A stretch of 64,000 bases of DNA, from NCBI RefSeq assembly GCF_021390395.1, contig NZ_JAJUWT010000002.1:310001-374000 (forward strand), read 5' to 3'. Under the pieces are notes generated by a model, which saw only the letters and a list, made by a program, of their open reading frames with translations, did not search any database and had not been told where the DNA came from. The position numbers and the translations under genes were made by a program. Origin of the DNA: Saccharothrix sp. S26. Its GTDB lineage: Bacteria; Actinomycetota; Actinomycetes; Mycobacteriales; Pseudonocardiaceae. This document shows, piece by piece, positions 16,373 through 24,957 of the stretch (its first letter is position 1; each line of letters begins with the position of its first letter).

Positions 16373-18559
16373 ATGGCACGTCTGCTCTACCGACTCGGCT
16401 TCGGCGCGCACCGCCGCCGCCTGGTCGTCGTCCTGCTGTGGCTGCTCGTGCTCGGCGGCACGGCGCTCGGCGCGAGCACCCTGGCCGGCACGACCTCCGG
16501 GTCGTTCTCCATCCCCGGCCAGGAGTCCACCACGGCCCTGGACAAGATCTCCGAGGAGTTCGGCGCGGGCGGCGGCGCGACGGCTCGCGTGGTCGTGCGG
16601 GCGCCGGACGGGCAGCGGGTGACCTCGCCCGAGAACGCGCCCAAGGTCGCCGAGCTGGTGCGCGAGCTGGGGACGCTGCCCGGCGTCACGTCGGCGAGCA
16701 ACCCGCTCGACCCGAAAGCACCCACCGTCAACGCCGCCCAGGACGTCGCCTACAGCACGGTCACCTACGAGGCCGAGCCCGGCGACGTCACCGAGGAGCA
16801 GCGCACCGCGCTCTTCGACGCCACGCGGGGCGTGACCGGGCTGACCGTCGAGGCGACCGGTGAGGCCACCCAGGCCCCGCCGCACGTCGGCGGCCCCGCC
16901 GAGGTCATCGGCGTGATCATCGCGCTGCTGGTCCTCGCGGTCACCTACGGCTCGCTCGTCCTGGCCGGCATGAACCTGCTGACCGCCGCGGTCGGCGTGG
17001 GCATCGGCGCGCTGGGCGTCACCATCGCCACCGGCTTCATGGACCTGCAGTCCACCACCCCGATCCTGGCCGCGATGCTCGGCCTGGCGGTCGGCATCGA
17101 CTACGCGCTGTTCATCATCAACCGCTACCGGCAGGAGCTGCGCCGGGGCCGGGACGTGGGTGACGCCATCGGCACGGCCGTGGGCACCGCGGGTTCCGCC
17201 GTCGTGACCGCGGGCCTGACCGTGGTCATCGCGCTGGCCGGCCTGGCCGTGGTCGGCATCCCGTTCCTGACCCAGATGGGGGTCGCCGCCGCGTTGACGA
17301 TCGTGGTCGCGGTGCTCGTCGCCGTCACGCTCGTGCCCGCCGTGCTCGGCTACCTCGGCCGCCGCGTGCTGCCGCGCAAGCAGCGCACCGCCCCCGCCGA
17401 GACCTCCACCGAGACCCCCGCCAGGACCCCCGAAGACGCCGAGGCGCACGAACGCGGCTTCTTCCGCGGCTGGATCGGCGCGGTCACCCGCAACCGGGTC
17501 GTCGCGCTGCTGCTGGCCGTGGTGGGCCTGGGCGCGATCGCCGTGCCGGTGCTGTCGATGGAGACGACGCTGGTCGCCGCGCCGCCCGCCGACTCCAGCC
17601 AGGCGCGCGCCGAGAAGCTGCTCACCGACGGCTTCGGCGAGGGCTTCAACGGCCCGCTGGTCGTGCTTTTCGAGGGCGGGAACGCCGCCGCGACCGCCGC
17701 GTCGGCCGTGCCGTCCATCCAGACCGCCGACGACGTCGCGCTGGTCACGCCCCCGACGCCCAACGCCGACGGCACGGCCGCGATGCTCACCGTGATCCCG
17801 AAGTCGGGCCCGGCCACCGCGGAGACCGAGCAGCTGGTCACCGACCTGCGCGCCCGGCTGGCCGACGTGGACGGCGCGACGACCTACGTCACCGGCGCGA
17901 CCGCGGTCAGCGTGGACGTCGCCGTCGCGCTGGACGAGGCCATGCCGGTCTACCTGGCGCTGGTCGTGGGCCTGGCCCTGGTGCTGCTGGTGCTGGTGTT
18001 CCGGTCGATCCTGGTGCCGCTGGTGGGCGTGCTGGGCTTCCTGCTCACCATCGGCGCGTCGCTCGGCGCGACGGTCGCGGTGTTCCAGTGGGGGTGGCTG
18101 GCCGACGCGGTCAACCTCGACGGCACCGGGCCGCTGCTCAGCCTCACCCCGATCCTGATGGTGGGCATCCTGTTCGGCCTGGCCATGGACTACCAGATCT
18201 TCCTGGTGTCCCGGATGCACGAGGCGCACCACCACGGCAAGCCGCCGCCGGCCGCGATCGGCACCGGTTTCCGCCAGGCCGCGCCCGTGGTCGTGGCCGC
18301 CGCGCTGATCATGTTCTCGGTGTTCGCGGGCTTCGTGCCCGCGGGCGAGGGCCCGATGAAGTCCATCGCGTTCGCGCTGGCCATCGGCATCCTGGTGGAC
18401 GCGTTCGTGGTCCGGATGGTCCTCGTGCCCGCCGCGCTGGCCCTGCTGGGCGAGAAGGCGTGGTGGCTGCCGAAGTGGCTGCGCCGCCTGCCCGCGCTCG
18501 ACGTCGAGGGCGCGGCGCTGGAGGAGGACCGCAAGGTGCTGGTCGACGCGACCCGGTGA
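16373..18559 (+). CDS. MMPL-family exporter
   Basis: A 728-residue RND/MMPL transporter. TM1 lies at about residues 17-38, a 150-residue outer loop follows, then five helices at about 180-335 with GIDYALF; a basic linker with a TPARTPEDAEA stretch leads to TM7 near 380-400, a second loop and the last bundle with AMDYQIF. The ATG follows the tetR stop by six bases. It is unrelated in sequence detail to the cluster exporter at 9049. Substrate unknown; likely drug or lipid efflux under TetR control. Confidence 0.9.
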   Translation: MARLLYRLGFGAHRRRLVVVLLWLLVLGGTALGASTLAGTTSGSFSIPGQESTTALDKISEEFGAGGGATARVVVRAPDGQRVTSPENAPKVAELVRELGTLPGVTSASNPLDPKAPTVNAAQDVAYSTVTYEAEPGDVTEEQRTALFDATRGVTGLTVEATGEATQAPPHVGGPAEVIGVIIALLVLAVTYGSLVLAGMNLLTAAVGVGIGALGVTIATGFMDLQSTTPILAAMLGLAVGIDYALFIINRYRQELRRGRDVGDAIGTAVGTAGSAVVTAGLTVVIALAGLAVVGIPFLTQMGVAAALTIVVAVLVAVTLVPAVLGYLGRRVLPRKQRTAPAETSTETPARTPEDAEAHERGFFRGWIGAVTRNRVVALLLAVVGLGAIAVPVLSMETTLVAAPPADSSQARAEKLLTDGFGEGFNGPLVVLFEGGNAAATAASAVPSIQTADDVALVTPPTPNADGTAAMLTVIPKSGPATAETEQLVTDLRARLADVDGATTYVTGATAVSVDVAVALDEAMPVYLALVVGLALVLLVLVFRSILVPLVGVLGFLLTIGASLGATVAVFQWGWLADAVNLDGTGPLLSLTPILMVGILFGLAMDYQIFLVSRMHEAHHHGKPPPAAIGTGFRQAAPVVVAAALIMFSVFAGFVPAGEGPMKSIAFALAIGILVDAFVVRMVLVPAALALLGEKAWWLPKWLRRLPALDVEGAALEEDRKVLVDATR

Positions 18560-18563
18560 CCGC

Positions 18564-18600
18564 GACCGGTCCGGCGCCGAGACGAGGCGCCGGACCGGTC
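18564..18600. terminator. Strong bidirectional terminator
   Basis: Perfect 15-bp stem (18564-18578 with 18586-18600; core GGTCCGGCGCC) and a 7-base loop, placed between the MMPL stop and the stop of the convergent NAD-binding protein gene. Confidence 0.8.
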
Positions 18601-18607
18601 CCGGCCC

Positions 18608-19351
18608 TCACACCGACTTGGCCAGCCACTCCTCGAACGTGGTCGGCGCGATGCGGGCGTTCGCGCCCGGCAGCAGCGCGTTCCCGGCCATCTCCGGGCC
18701 GAACACGCCCGACCACGTCGGCACCAGGCGCACGTCCCGGCCCCGCGCCTGGTGCGTGCGCCGGGCCATGTCGACCAGGTCCTGCGTCTCCGGTCCCGCC
18801 ACGTCCGCGTAACGCCCCCGCGGCTCGCCGACCGCGACCTCGGCGAGGACCTCGGCCACGTCCTGCGGCGCGATCGGCTGCACGAGCAGCGGCGCGATGG
18901 TGGCGACACCGTCCTGCTCGGTCCAGCCCGCGACCATCTCGGCGAAGTCGTGGAACTGCGTGGCCGGCACGATCGTCCACGGCACGGGACCTTCGGTGAC
19001 CAGGCGTTCCTGCTCGCGCTTGCCCGCGTAGTGCACGTTGCCCTCGATGTCGGCGATGCCGACGATCGACAGCAGCACGTGGTGCCGCACGCCCGCCCGC
19101 GCCTCGGCGTCGAGCAGGGTGCGCGTCATCGTGCTGAACAGCCGCACGGTCTCGGCGCGGTCCGCCGAGGGCACGTTGACGGCGTCCACCACCGCGTCGA
19201 CCCCGTTCAGCGCCGCGTCGAGCCCTTCGCCGGACAGCAGGTCCACGCCGGCCGCGCGGCTGATGCGCACGACCTCGTGCCCTTCGCGCTCCAGCACGGC
19301 GACGGTGAGTGAGCCGATGTTGCCGGTCGCCCCGGCGACTGCGATCCGCAT
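18608..19351 (-). CDS. NmrA-like NAD(P)H-binding protein (atypical SDR)
   Basis: A 247-residue protein with a perfect N-terminal dinucleotide motif GATGNIG (residues 7-13) and no YxxxK active site, as in NmrA/HSCARG-type NAD(P)H-binding proteins and quinone-reductase-like SDRs. The C-terminal half contains a PIAPQDVAEVLAE segment common in this group. Its start faces the Rrf2 regulator gene across 83 bases, a typical regulator-target arrangement. It may act as a redox sensor or small-molecule reductase; substrate unknown. Confidence 0.85.
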   Translation of the reverse strand: MRIAVAGATGNIGSLTVAVLEREGHEVVRISRAAGVDLLSGEGLDAALNGVDAVVDAVNVPSADRAETVRLFSTMTRTLLDAEARAGVRHHVLLSIVGIADIEGNVHYAGKREQERLVTEGPVPWTIVPATQFHDFAEMVAGWTEQDGVATIAPLLVQPIAPQDVAEVLAEVAVGEPRGRYADVAGPETQDLVDMARRTHQARGRDVRLVPTWSGVFGPEMAGNALLPGANARIAPTTFEEWLAKSV

Positions 19352-19434
19352 GACGATCCCTTTCCGCTTCCGGTGTCCACCGCGAACGTATCTCGGACTA
19401 AACAGATCCGCAATATCTTGGATAGACTGGCCGG

Positions 19435-19929
19435 GTGAAGCTGCCTGTGAGCACGGAGTGGGTACTGCACTGCGCGACGACCCTGGCGCAGCTCGAACCG
19501 GGGGCCACCGCGTCGGCGGCCCAGCTCGCGGCGTACTACGACCTGCCCGCGCCCTACCTGGCCAAGCAGTTGCAGGCGCTGGTGAAGGCGGGCGTGCTGG
19601 CCGCCACGACCGGTCCGCGCGGCGGCTTCCGGCTCGCCCGCCCCGCCTCGGAGATCACGTTGCTCCAGGTGGTGGAGGCCGTCGACGGCGCTACCTCGCC
19701 GTACGAGTGCCAGGAGATCCGGCAACGCGGCCGGGGTGCGCTGCCGCCGCAGGACTGCCGGGACACGTGCGTGCTCGCCGCGAAGATGGCCGACGCGCAC
19801 GACGCGTGGCGGCGCACCCTGGCCGCCGAGTCGCTCGCCGACGTGCTCGCCGAGCTGCCGCCCACCGCGCCGGCCCGCACCCGCGGCATCCTCGCCGCGA
19901 TGGCGCCCGCACCCCGCCGGGCACCCTGA
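19435..19929 (+). CDS. Rrf2-family transcriptional regulator
   Basis: A 164-residue protein from GTG 19435. The winged helix (about residues 5-75; ATASAAQLAAYYDLPAPYLA then the wing GPRGGFRLAR) is characteristic of Rrf2/IscR/NsrR. Three cysteines follow with spacing C-x16-C-x3-C (YEC...QDC-RDTC), the region that holds an Fe-S cluster in IscR and NsrR, so a redox-sensing role is possible. It is divergent from the NmrA-like gene, which it probably controls. The shared spacer contains TATC-TTG-GATA at 19418-19428, a possible half of the operator. Confidence 0.87.
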   Translation: MKLPVSTEWVLHCATTLAQLEPGATASAAQLAAYYDLPAPYLAKQLQALVKAGVLAATTGPRGGFRLARPASEITLLQVVEAVDGATSPYECQEIRQRGRGALPPQDCRDTCVLAAKMADAHDAWRRTLAAESLADVLAELPPTAPARTRGILAAMAPAPRRAP

Positions 19930-20057
19930 CCCGCGAACCGGATTCCGCCGAACGTCTGCGCGGGCGCTGCGCCTACCGCTATAGGTGTACCCCTGGGAAC
20001 GGCCGACGGGCCCGCGCCGTCTGACGGCGTGGTGCCGAGTGGACAGGTGAGGCGGAC

Positions 20058-20357
20058 ATGAGCGGGTTCGGGGCGGTGCCCGACGAGCTGCGGCGGGCGG
20101 CCGGGCAGATCGGCGACGTCGGCGACAGGACCGCGGGCATGGTGTGGTGCGGTCCCAGCGGCGAGTACGGGCACGCCGGGGTCGCCGGCGCGTGGGAGTC
20201 GTTCATCGAGGAGATGCGCGCCCACGTGCAGCGGCTGCGCCAAGAAGCGGAGGAGCACGCCATCGGGCTGCGTGCGGCCGCAACGTCCTACGTGGACGTG
20301 GACGGTGAGCGCGCGGACGTCTTCGGCCGGCTCAACCCGCACGGGCCGGTGTCCTGA
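20058..20357 (+). CDS. WXG100-like small protein of type VII secretion type
   Basis: A 99-residue, mostly helical protein with the length and heptad character of WXG100/ESX substrates. The turn between the two helices contains GAWESF rather than a strict WxG. Its stop overlaps the next ATG by one base (TGATG), so the pair is translationally coupled, as EsxA/EsxB-type chaperone-substrate pairs are. No EccC, EccD or other secretion machine is in the window; the core apparatus must be elsewhere. Confidence 0.65.
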   Translation: MSGFGAVPDELRRAAGQIGDVGDRTAGMVWCGPSGEYGHAGVAGAWESFIEEMRAHVQRLRQEAEEHAIGLRAAATSYVDVDGERADVFGRLNPHGPVS

Positions 20358-21715
20358 TGGCGGCACGGCTCGGCGAGACCACCGACCCCAAGGCGCTCGT
20401 CCCCGGCGAGCCCGAGCTGATCTCCGGCGACCTGCGGCAGGTCGTGCGGACGTTGCGGATGGTCGTCGCCGTCGGCGAGGACCTGGGCCGGATCGACCCG
20501 GGCGGCTGGAGCGGCGCGGCCGGTGGCGCGTTCCGGTCGGCGTTGCGGGCCGAACCGCCGCGGTGGTCCCAGGCGGGGGAGGACCTCGGCGGGGGCGGGC
20601 AGCTGCTGGCCGACTACGGCGACGCGCTGGTCGCGAGCCAGCGCGAGGCGCAACGCGCCGTCGAGCTGTACCTGGAAGCGCAGGCCGCGACCCGGCTGGC
20701 CGCCGCCGAGCACGCCGTGGCGGCGCTCTCGGGCACGCCCGGCCCGTTCCAGGATCCCGGCCAGGCGGGCACGGCCCAGGCGCAGAAGGTGCTCGACGAC
20801 GCCCGGCACGGCCTGGCCGGCATCGGCGACGTGGTCGCCAAGGCGCTGGGCTGGGAGTCCGACGGCAAGGGCGGCTACAAGAAGTCGTTCGGCAAGAAGA
20901 CCTTCGGCGCGGCGCATCGCGAGAAGGACGAGGACGGCGAGGACACCGGCGGCTGGCAGTACGGCGTCGACGGGCGCTCGTACGAGAGCAAGTCCGGCAG
21001 CGAGTCCAAGCGCCTGCTCACCGACGCGCTCGGGGAGATCGCCGAGAAGATCGGCATCGACCTGCACGAGCGCGAGTGGGGCGACGACGGGCATGTCGAC
21101 GTCGCGCACGGCGAGAAGGACGGCGACTTCACGGCCGGGCCCCTCTCGGGGCAGGGCCGCATCGGCGGGTCCGTGCTCGGCGCGGACGCCGGGTACACGG
21201 CGACCGCGAGCTACGCGGGCGTCTCCGTCGGCGCGCACGCCGGTGCCTACCTGGCCAGCGGGTACGCCGACGGTGAGATCAAGCTCGGGCAGCACGCGAG
21301 CGTGTCCGGCAGCGCCGAGGGCACGATCGGCGTCGCCGGCGAGGTCAAGGGCTCGATCGGCGTGCTGGGCGCGAAGGGCAACGCCGAGGCGTTCGCGGGG
21401 GCCAAGGTGTCCGGTCAGGCCGGCGCGGAGGTGGCGGGCGTCGGCGCGGGCGTGAACGGCGAGGCGTGGGCGGGCATCGGCGGGCACGCCAGCGGGCAGT
21501 TCGGTATGGGTGAGGACGGCAAGTTCCACGTCGGAGGGTCGGTGGGGCTCGCGTTCGGCGTGGGTGGCAAGGTCGGGTTCGACGTCAGCGTCGACCCGGT
21601 CGAGGTCGTGGAGACGGTGGTCGACGTCGCGGACGACGTGGGCGAGATCGCCAAGGACGTCGGCCGCGGCGTGGAGCACGCCGGGCGCGCGATCGGCCGC
21701 CTGTTCGGCCGATGA
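20357..21715 (+). CDS. Large putative type VII-exported protein with Gly/Ala-rich C-terminal half
   Basis: A 452-residue protein. Residues 1-140 form a WXG100/LXG-like helical region (GGWSGAAGGAFRSAL turn). A charged linker of about 80 residues follows (GKGGYKKSFGKKTFG, DEDGEDTGG). From about residue 250 to 410 the sequence alternates short strands rich in Gly, Ala, Ser and Val, reading as imperfect repeats of about 10-12 residues (SVSGSAEGTIGVAGEVKGSI type), then ends in a helix with VVETVVDVADDVGEIAKDVG. No known toxin domain is visible and no immunity gene is evident. Exported surface or pore-like protein is one reading; function unknown. Confidence 0.65.
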   Translation: MAARLGETTDPKALVPGEPELISGDLRQVVRTLRMVVAVGEDLGRIDPGGWSGAAGGAFRSALRAEPPRWSQAGEDLGGGGQLLADYGDALVASQREAQRAVELYLEAQAATRLAAAEHAVAALSGTPGPFQDPGQAGTAQAQKVLDDARHGLAGIGDVVAKALGWESDGKGGYKKSFGKKTFGAAHREKDEDGEDTGGWQYGVDGRSYESKSGSESKRLLTDALGEIAEKIGIDLHEREWGDDGHVDVAHGEKDGDFTAGPLSGQGRIGGSVLGADAGYTATASYAGVSVGAHAGAYLASGYADGEIKLGQHASVSGSAEGTIGVAGEVKGSIGVLGAKGNAEAFAGAKVSGQAGAEVAGVGAGVNGEAWAGIGGHASGQFGMGEDGKFHVGGSVGLAFGVGGKVGFDVSVDPVEVVETVVDVADDVGEIAKDVGRGVEHAGRAIGRLFGR

Positions 21716-21738
21716 ACCACCCCAGGAGGACACCAGCC

Positions 21739-22224
21739 ATGGCCACCACCCTTCCGGTGCCGATCGAGTTCTCGTTGCCCGACGGGTGGCTGTCCGCGCC
21801 GCCCGACGAGGTCGGCGCGCCGCAGGCGGCGTTCGTCGCGCTGCGCCCGGCCCCCGGCGCGGGGTTCACCCCCAACATCACGATCACCGGCGAGGTCCGG
21901 GCGGACGACGCCACCTTGGCGCAGCTCGCCGAGCAGGCCGCGGCCCGGCTGGAACGCGGTGTCGGCCGGGTGGAGGTCGGCCGGCGCAACGAGCTGGAGT
22001 CGGGCTACACGCAGGTGCTGCGGCTGACCGCGCCGATCGACGGGCGACCGGTGGAGCTGGTGCAGCTCCAGGTGTTCCTGGCCCTGGCGGACGTGCGCGA
22101 CGAGCGCAGGCGGGCGGTGCTGGAGATCGTGCTCAGCGCGACGCCCGAGCAGTTCGAGGACCTGGTGGGCGACTTCCAGGCGTTCCTGAAGACCATCCGA
22201 CCGGACGAAGGGGCATCCCGGTGA
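21739..22224 (+). CDS. LpqN/DUF1795-like accessory protein
   Basis: A 161-residue protein. ATG 21739 is preceded by a perfect AGGAGG at 21724-21729, so this start is preferred to the ATG nine codons earlier. The opening PVPIEFSLPDGW and the later pattern of strands ending in DFQAFLKTIRP match the PsbP-like DUF1795/LpqN fold found next to type VII substrates in actinomycetes. No signal peptide is present in this start, so it may act inside as a chaperone. The stop overlaps the next GTG. Confidence 0.65.
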   Translation: MATTLPVPIEFSLPDGWLSAPPDEVGAPQAAFVALRPAPGAGFTPNITITGEVRADDATLAQLAEQAAARLERGVGRVEVGRRNELESGYTQVLRLTAPIDGRPVELVQLQVFLALADVRDERRRAVLEIVLSATPEQFEDLVGDFQAFLKTIRPDEGASR

Positions 22225-22700
22225 CGGAGTCCGCCGACATCCTCGTGCGCCGCATCGAGGCACTGGACACGGCCGCGGCCGACAACCGGCTGCGCGCGGA
22301 GTCGTTGCGGCGCATGACCGAAGGGCTGCGGGACGTGGTCGGCACGGCGACCTCCGGCGACGGCCTGGTGAGCGTGGTCGCCGGGTCGGACGGCGCGGTG
22401 AAGTCGATCTCGTTCGGCCCGGCCGTGCGCACGACGGACCCGGCCGCGCTGTCGTCGGCCACGCTGCGCGTGATCGCGCTGGCCCGCGCGGACGCGGCGC
22501 GGCGGCAGGCCGAGGTCGTCCGCTCCGCGCTGGGCGACACGAAGCTGCTCGACCAGGTGCTCGCCGAGGACCGGCGGGTGTTCGGCGACGAGCCGCCGGG
22601 CGAACCACCGGTCGCCGTGCCACCCCGCGTGATCCGGCGAGTCGCGCCGGTGGAGGACGAGGAGCCGATGCCCGCCTACCGGAGCCACGACGCCTGGTGA
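22221..22700 (+). CDS. YbaB/EbfC-fold protein associated with ESX-type loci
   Basis: A 159-residue protein from GTG 22221 (GTGA overlap). Two helices (residues 1-40) enclose a beta segment GLVSVVAGSDGAVKSISFG typical of the YbaB fold, followed by a long helix and a Pro/Arg-rich tail (about 115-159). Stand-alone YbaB proteins bind DNA, but longer versions beside WXG100 genes in actinomycetes (EspJ/EspL-like) are thought to be secretion chaperones. Operon position supports the latter. Confidence 0.7.
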   Translation: MTESADILVRRIEALDTAAADNRLRAESLRRMTEGLRDVVGTATSGDGLVSVVAGSDGAVKSISFGPAVRTTDPAALSSATLRVIALARADAARRQAEVVRSALGDTKLLDQVLAEDRRVFGDEPPGEPPVAVPPRVIRRVAPVEDEEPMPAYRSHDAW

Positions 22701-22778
22701 GGGCGCGGGGTGTTCAGCCGTCGGCGTGAATCTGTTCGGCGGGCGGCACCGGCCGGCGCGACGACGGGTCCACTGTGG

Positions 22779-22798
22779 AGCGGTGGTTTTCCACCGCT
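22779..22798 (+). terminator. Terminator after the type VII substrate operon
   Basis: AGCGGTGG-TTTT-CCACCGCT, a perfect 8-bp stem with a 4-base loop, 78 bases after the last stop of the operon. Confidence 0.5.
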
Positions 22799-22863
22799 GG
22801 AGCGGAAGACTTCGCCGGACGGGTGATGCGCCGCGTTCGGTCGTCCCGATCGAGGGGTGGCGA

Positions 22864-22911
22864 AACCCGTCGCCCCCCGGTCCCGGGAGCGGGAGCGGGG
22901 GGCGACGGGTT
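22864..22911. terminator. Long hairpin downstream of the cold-shock gene
   Basis: A 16-bp perfect stem (22864-22879 with 22896-22911; core CGTCGCCCCCCG) and a 16-base loop rich in G. It is 46 bases beyond the cspA-type stop on the minus strand and can also catch read-through from the plus-strand operon. Confidence 0.65.
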
Positions 22912-22957
22912 CACGGTCTCCGCCGGCGTCACGGCCGGTAGGAGCAAGCGGGGTGGG

Positions 22958-23158
22958 TCAGAGGGCGCGGACGCCGACGGCCTGGGGCCCCTTCGGGCCC
23001 TGGTTGACGTCGAACTCGACGCGCTGGTTCTCCTCGAGGCTGCGGTAGCCGTTGCCCTCGATCTCCGAGTAGTGCACGAAGACGTCCGGGCCGTCCTCGC
23101 GGGCGAGGAAGCCGAAGCCCTTCTCCGAGTTGAACCACTTCACGGTTCCCTGAGTCAT
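22958..23158 (-). CDS. CspA-family cold-shock protein
   Basis: A 66-residue OB-fold protein with both RNA-binding motifs: KGFGFL (RNP1) and DVFVHYS (RNP2). AAGGAG lies 5-10 bases before ATG 23158. Such proteins melt RNA secondary structure and are often expressed constitutively in actinomycetes. The upstream region on the minus strand is over 400 bases without a gene, leaving room for the long 5-prime leader usual for this family. Confidence 0.95.
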   Translation of the reverse strand: MTQGTVKWFNSEKGFGFLAREDGPDVFVHYSEIEGNGYRSLEENQRVEFDVNQGPKGPQAVGVRAL

Positions 23159-23577
23159 GATTTCTCCTTCGGCGGTGCCGGTGCGTCGCCCCGGTCGGGA
23201 CGTCGGGTCGGATTTCAGACGAGACTTCTCCGGCAACCCAAAGGAAGAACTTCGTCCGCAACATCATTCCCGCGAAACTTCGATGGAAACACGGACACAA
23301 AATTGACGACCACCCGGTGCAACGGCGTGGCGTCCGGGGTTTGTTCCCGGCAGCCGTCCGCAGTGACCCAGGTCACTCGAGTCGGCGGGTGCACGTCTAC
23401 AGTGGACGAGTGGTTTCGGCGTAACGCTGTGGCGGTCACCGCCCCCTGATGTGTACCGTGGGCGTCACCGGGGAAGTTCCTGTCTTGCGAACCCCCACAC
23501 CCTCGCGCCGTGCGAGGGCTCCGGACCGGCACCGCCGGCCGTGAGCACGCACGGGACGCGGAGAAAGTCGGAACCAC
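23159..23577. other. 419-base intergenic region: cold-shock leader and opposite promoter region
   Basis: No coding frame is convincing. The left part is the likely leader of the cold-shock gene (minus strand). It holds a perfect palindrome AGTGACC-CA-GGTCACT at 23362-23377, a candidate operator, and near the right end a CCCTCGC/GCGAGGG hairpin element (23494-23530) that resembles one before livJ. The middle is relatively A/T-rich and can hold promoters in both directions. Confidence 0.45.
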
Positions 23578-23730
23578 ATGTCATCCACGTACCAAGTGCT
23601 GTTCAGCCACCCGGACACGGACCGCCCCGAGGACGCGAGCGGCCCCCGCCGCGAGGAGCAGCGGTCCTACACCGACCTGTTCCGCGAGCCGGCCGACGTG
23701 CCGCCGCAGGGCACCGGCCGCACGTCCTGA
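23578..23730 (+). CDS. Small hypothetical protein (50 residues)
   Basis: An ATG-initiated frame of 50 codons with a GGAGAAAG-like ribosome site about 12 bases upstream. The product is hydrophilic and Asp/Glu/Arg/Pro-rich (FSHPDTDRPEDAS, then TDLFREPADVPPQG). No family is recognised. It was judged real from codon usage and the ribosome site only, and it may be a short regulatory or structural peptide. A hairpin element lies 48 bases upstream. Confidence 0.4.
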   Translation: MSSTYQVLFSHPDTDRPEDASGPRREEQRSYTDLFREPADVPPQGTGRTS

Positions 23731-23954
23731 CCAGCGCGTTCCCAGGTCGGGCTCACCGGTGGGACGGGCGGCGGCGCGGTCCCGATCGCCAGGTCGTCCA
23801 CGTCGATCGCGAGCCGTGCTGTCCGGGCCGAACATGACCGCGGCCACGCGCGGTGGGAACCCCAGCGCGACCCCCGCACCCACCCCTGTGCGCGGGAAAC
23901 CCCCCGGCGCCTCCGCAACACCGAGGGGTTCCCTTCACGGGCGTCGGGCCGCGG

Positions 23955-24833
23955 TCACTCCGCGCGCCACAACGCGGGCACGTTCGGTGGTTCCCAGCCC
24001 GGCTGGGCGAGGTGCCCCTGCAAGCACACGTACCCGACGCCGTTGTAGGTGACGGTCGCGCCGATCGCGTAGTTCGTGCCGACCGCCCACGTGCCGCCGC
24101 CCGGCGAGGACGGGGTGGTGGTCGTGCCGGAGGTCGGCCGGGTGGTGGTGCTCTGCGGCACGTTCAGCACGAAGTCGAACTTCGCCTCACGGCCGCTGCC
24201 GACGTTGCGCACCTCCATCAGCAGCCGCGGGTCGAAGATGGTGTCGGTGTTGTTGCGCGGCTCGCCCGGGAAGTACAGCTGGGTGGTGAGCACGGGCCGT
24301 CCCGGCGCCTGAAGCTTCACGTGGATGTGCCGGGTGCGGCCGGGGTAGAGGCCGGGCACGATCGTGGTGAGCGTGAACGTGCCGTCCGGGTTGGTGAACT
24401 GGTGGCCGCGGAACCGGAAGCCGGTGTTGTCGTACACGCCGTTGACGTCGGCCTGCCAGAAGTCCATCAGCACGTTGCCGAGAGGCAGGCACGCCAGGCC
24501 GAACACGTAGCCGGTGACGGTCAGCCTGGTGCCCGGTGTGTTCGCGTCGACCAGCGACGTGCGGCGCGGCGAGTTGGGCTTGAAGTACGGGCCCTCGGTC
24601 TGCGGCGGGGTCGGGTCGTCGCCGTCGTCGCACGCCGGCGTCAGCTCCAGCGGACCGCCGTTCGCGCCGATGGTGCGGGCCAGCGCGGGCACGCCCATCA
24701 TCGCCACCGGCAGCGCGACCCCCGCGGCGACCGCGGCGCGCAGCACCGTCTTGCGGCTCAGCGGGCGGGCGTTCGTCTCGTCGCCGAGGGGTTGCTCGGT
24801 CGTGCCGGGGTCGCCGTCCGTGGGTGCGTCCAT
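23955..24833 (-). CDS. Exported intradiol ring-cleavage dioxygenase fused to a CBM5/12 carbohydrate-binding module
   Basis: A 292-residue protein; ATG 24833 is used because GAGGAG lies 7-12 bases upstream. An N-terminal export signal with an SRKTVLR motif before an Ala/Val-rich core (residues 24-53) looks Tat-like with RK in place of RR. The catalytic domain has the non-haem iron ligands of catechol-type dioxygenases: Tyr in GVYDN, Tyr in PGLYPGR and the HIH pair. After a Thr/Ser/Pro/Gly linker, residues 246-292 (WAVGTNYAIGATVTYNG then WEP...ALW) form a chitin/cellulose-binding CBM5/12. The same fusion is known in a characterised extracellular Streptomyces aromatic dioxygenase (SACTE_2871). 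It probably attacks lignin-derived catechols on biomass. The AraC gene upstream may control it. Confidence 0.9.
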   Translation of the reverse strand: MDAPTDGDPGTTEQPLGDETNARPLSRKTVLRAAVAAGVALPVAMMGVPALARTIGANGGPLELTPACDDGDDPTPPQTEGPYFKPNSPRRTSLVDANTPGTRLTVTGYVFGLACLPLGNVLMDFWQADVNGVYDNTGFRFRGHQFTNPDGTFTLTTIVPGLYPGRTRHIHVKLQAPGRPVLTTQLYFPGEPRNNTDTIFDPRLLMEVRNVGSGREAKFDFVLNVPQSTTTRPTSGTTTTPSSPGGGTWAVGTNYAIGATVTYNGVGYVCLQGHLAQPGWEPPNVPALWRAE

Positions 24834-24957
24834 GCCTTGCTCCTCGTGGGGCGTCGGTTGGGGAATCACCACGAACGTACGGACGGCGCCCGGCCGCGGA
24901 CGATGGACTGGAACCGCTGTTCGTGGTGATCCTCGCGGTCGGCGTTGCGCGTCGCGC

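Noticed and set aside
15980-18235. 751-codon minus-strand frame opposite the MMPL gene
   Set aside because: Asp/Arg/His/Gly-rich antisense shadow without motifs.
22864-22911. Small RNA gene between the type VII locus and the cold-shock gene
   Set aside because: The long G/C stem is placed as a terminator for flanking genes, and no promoter-like sequence precedes it.
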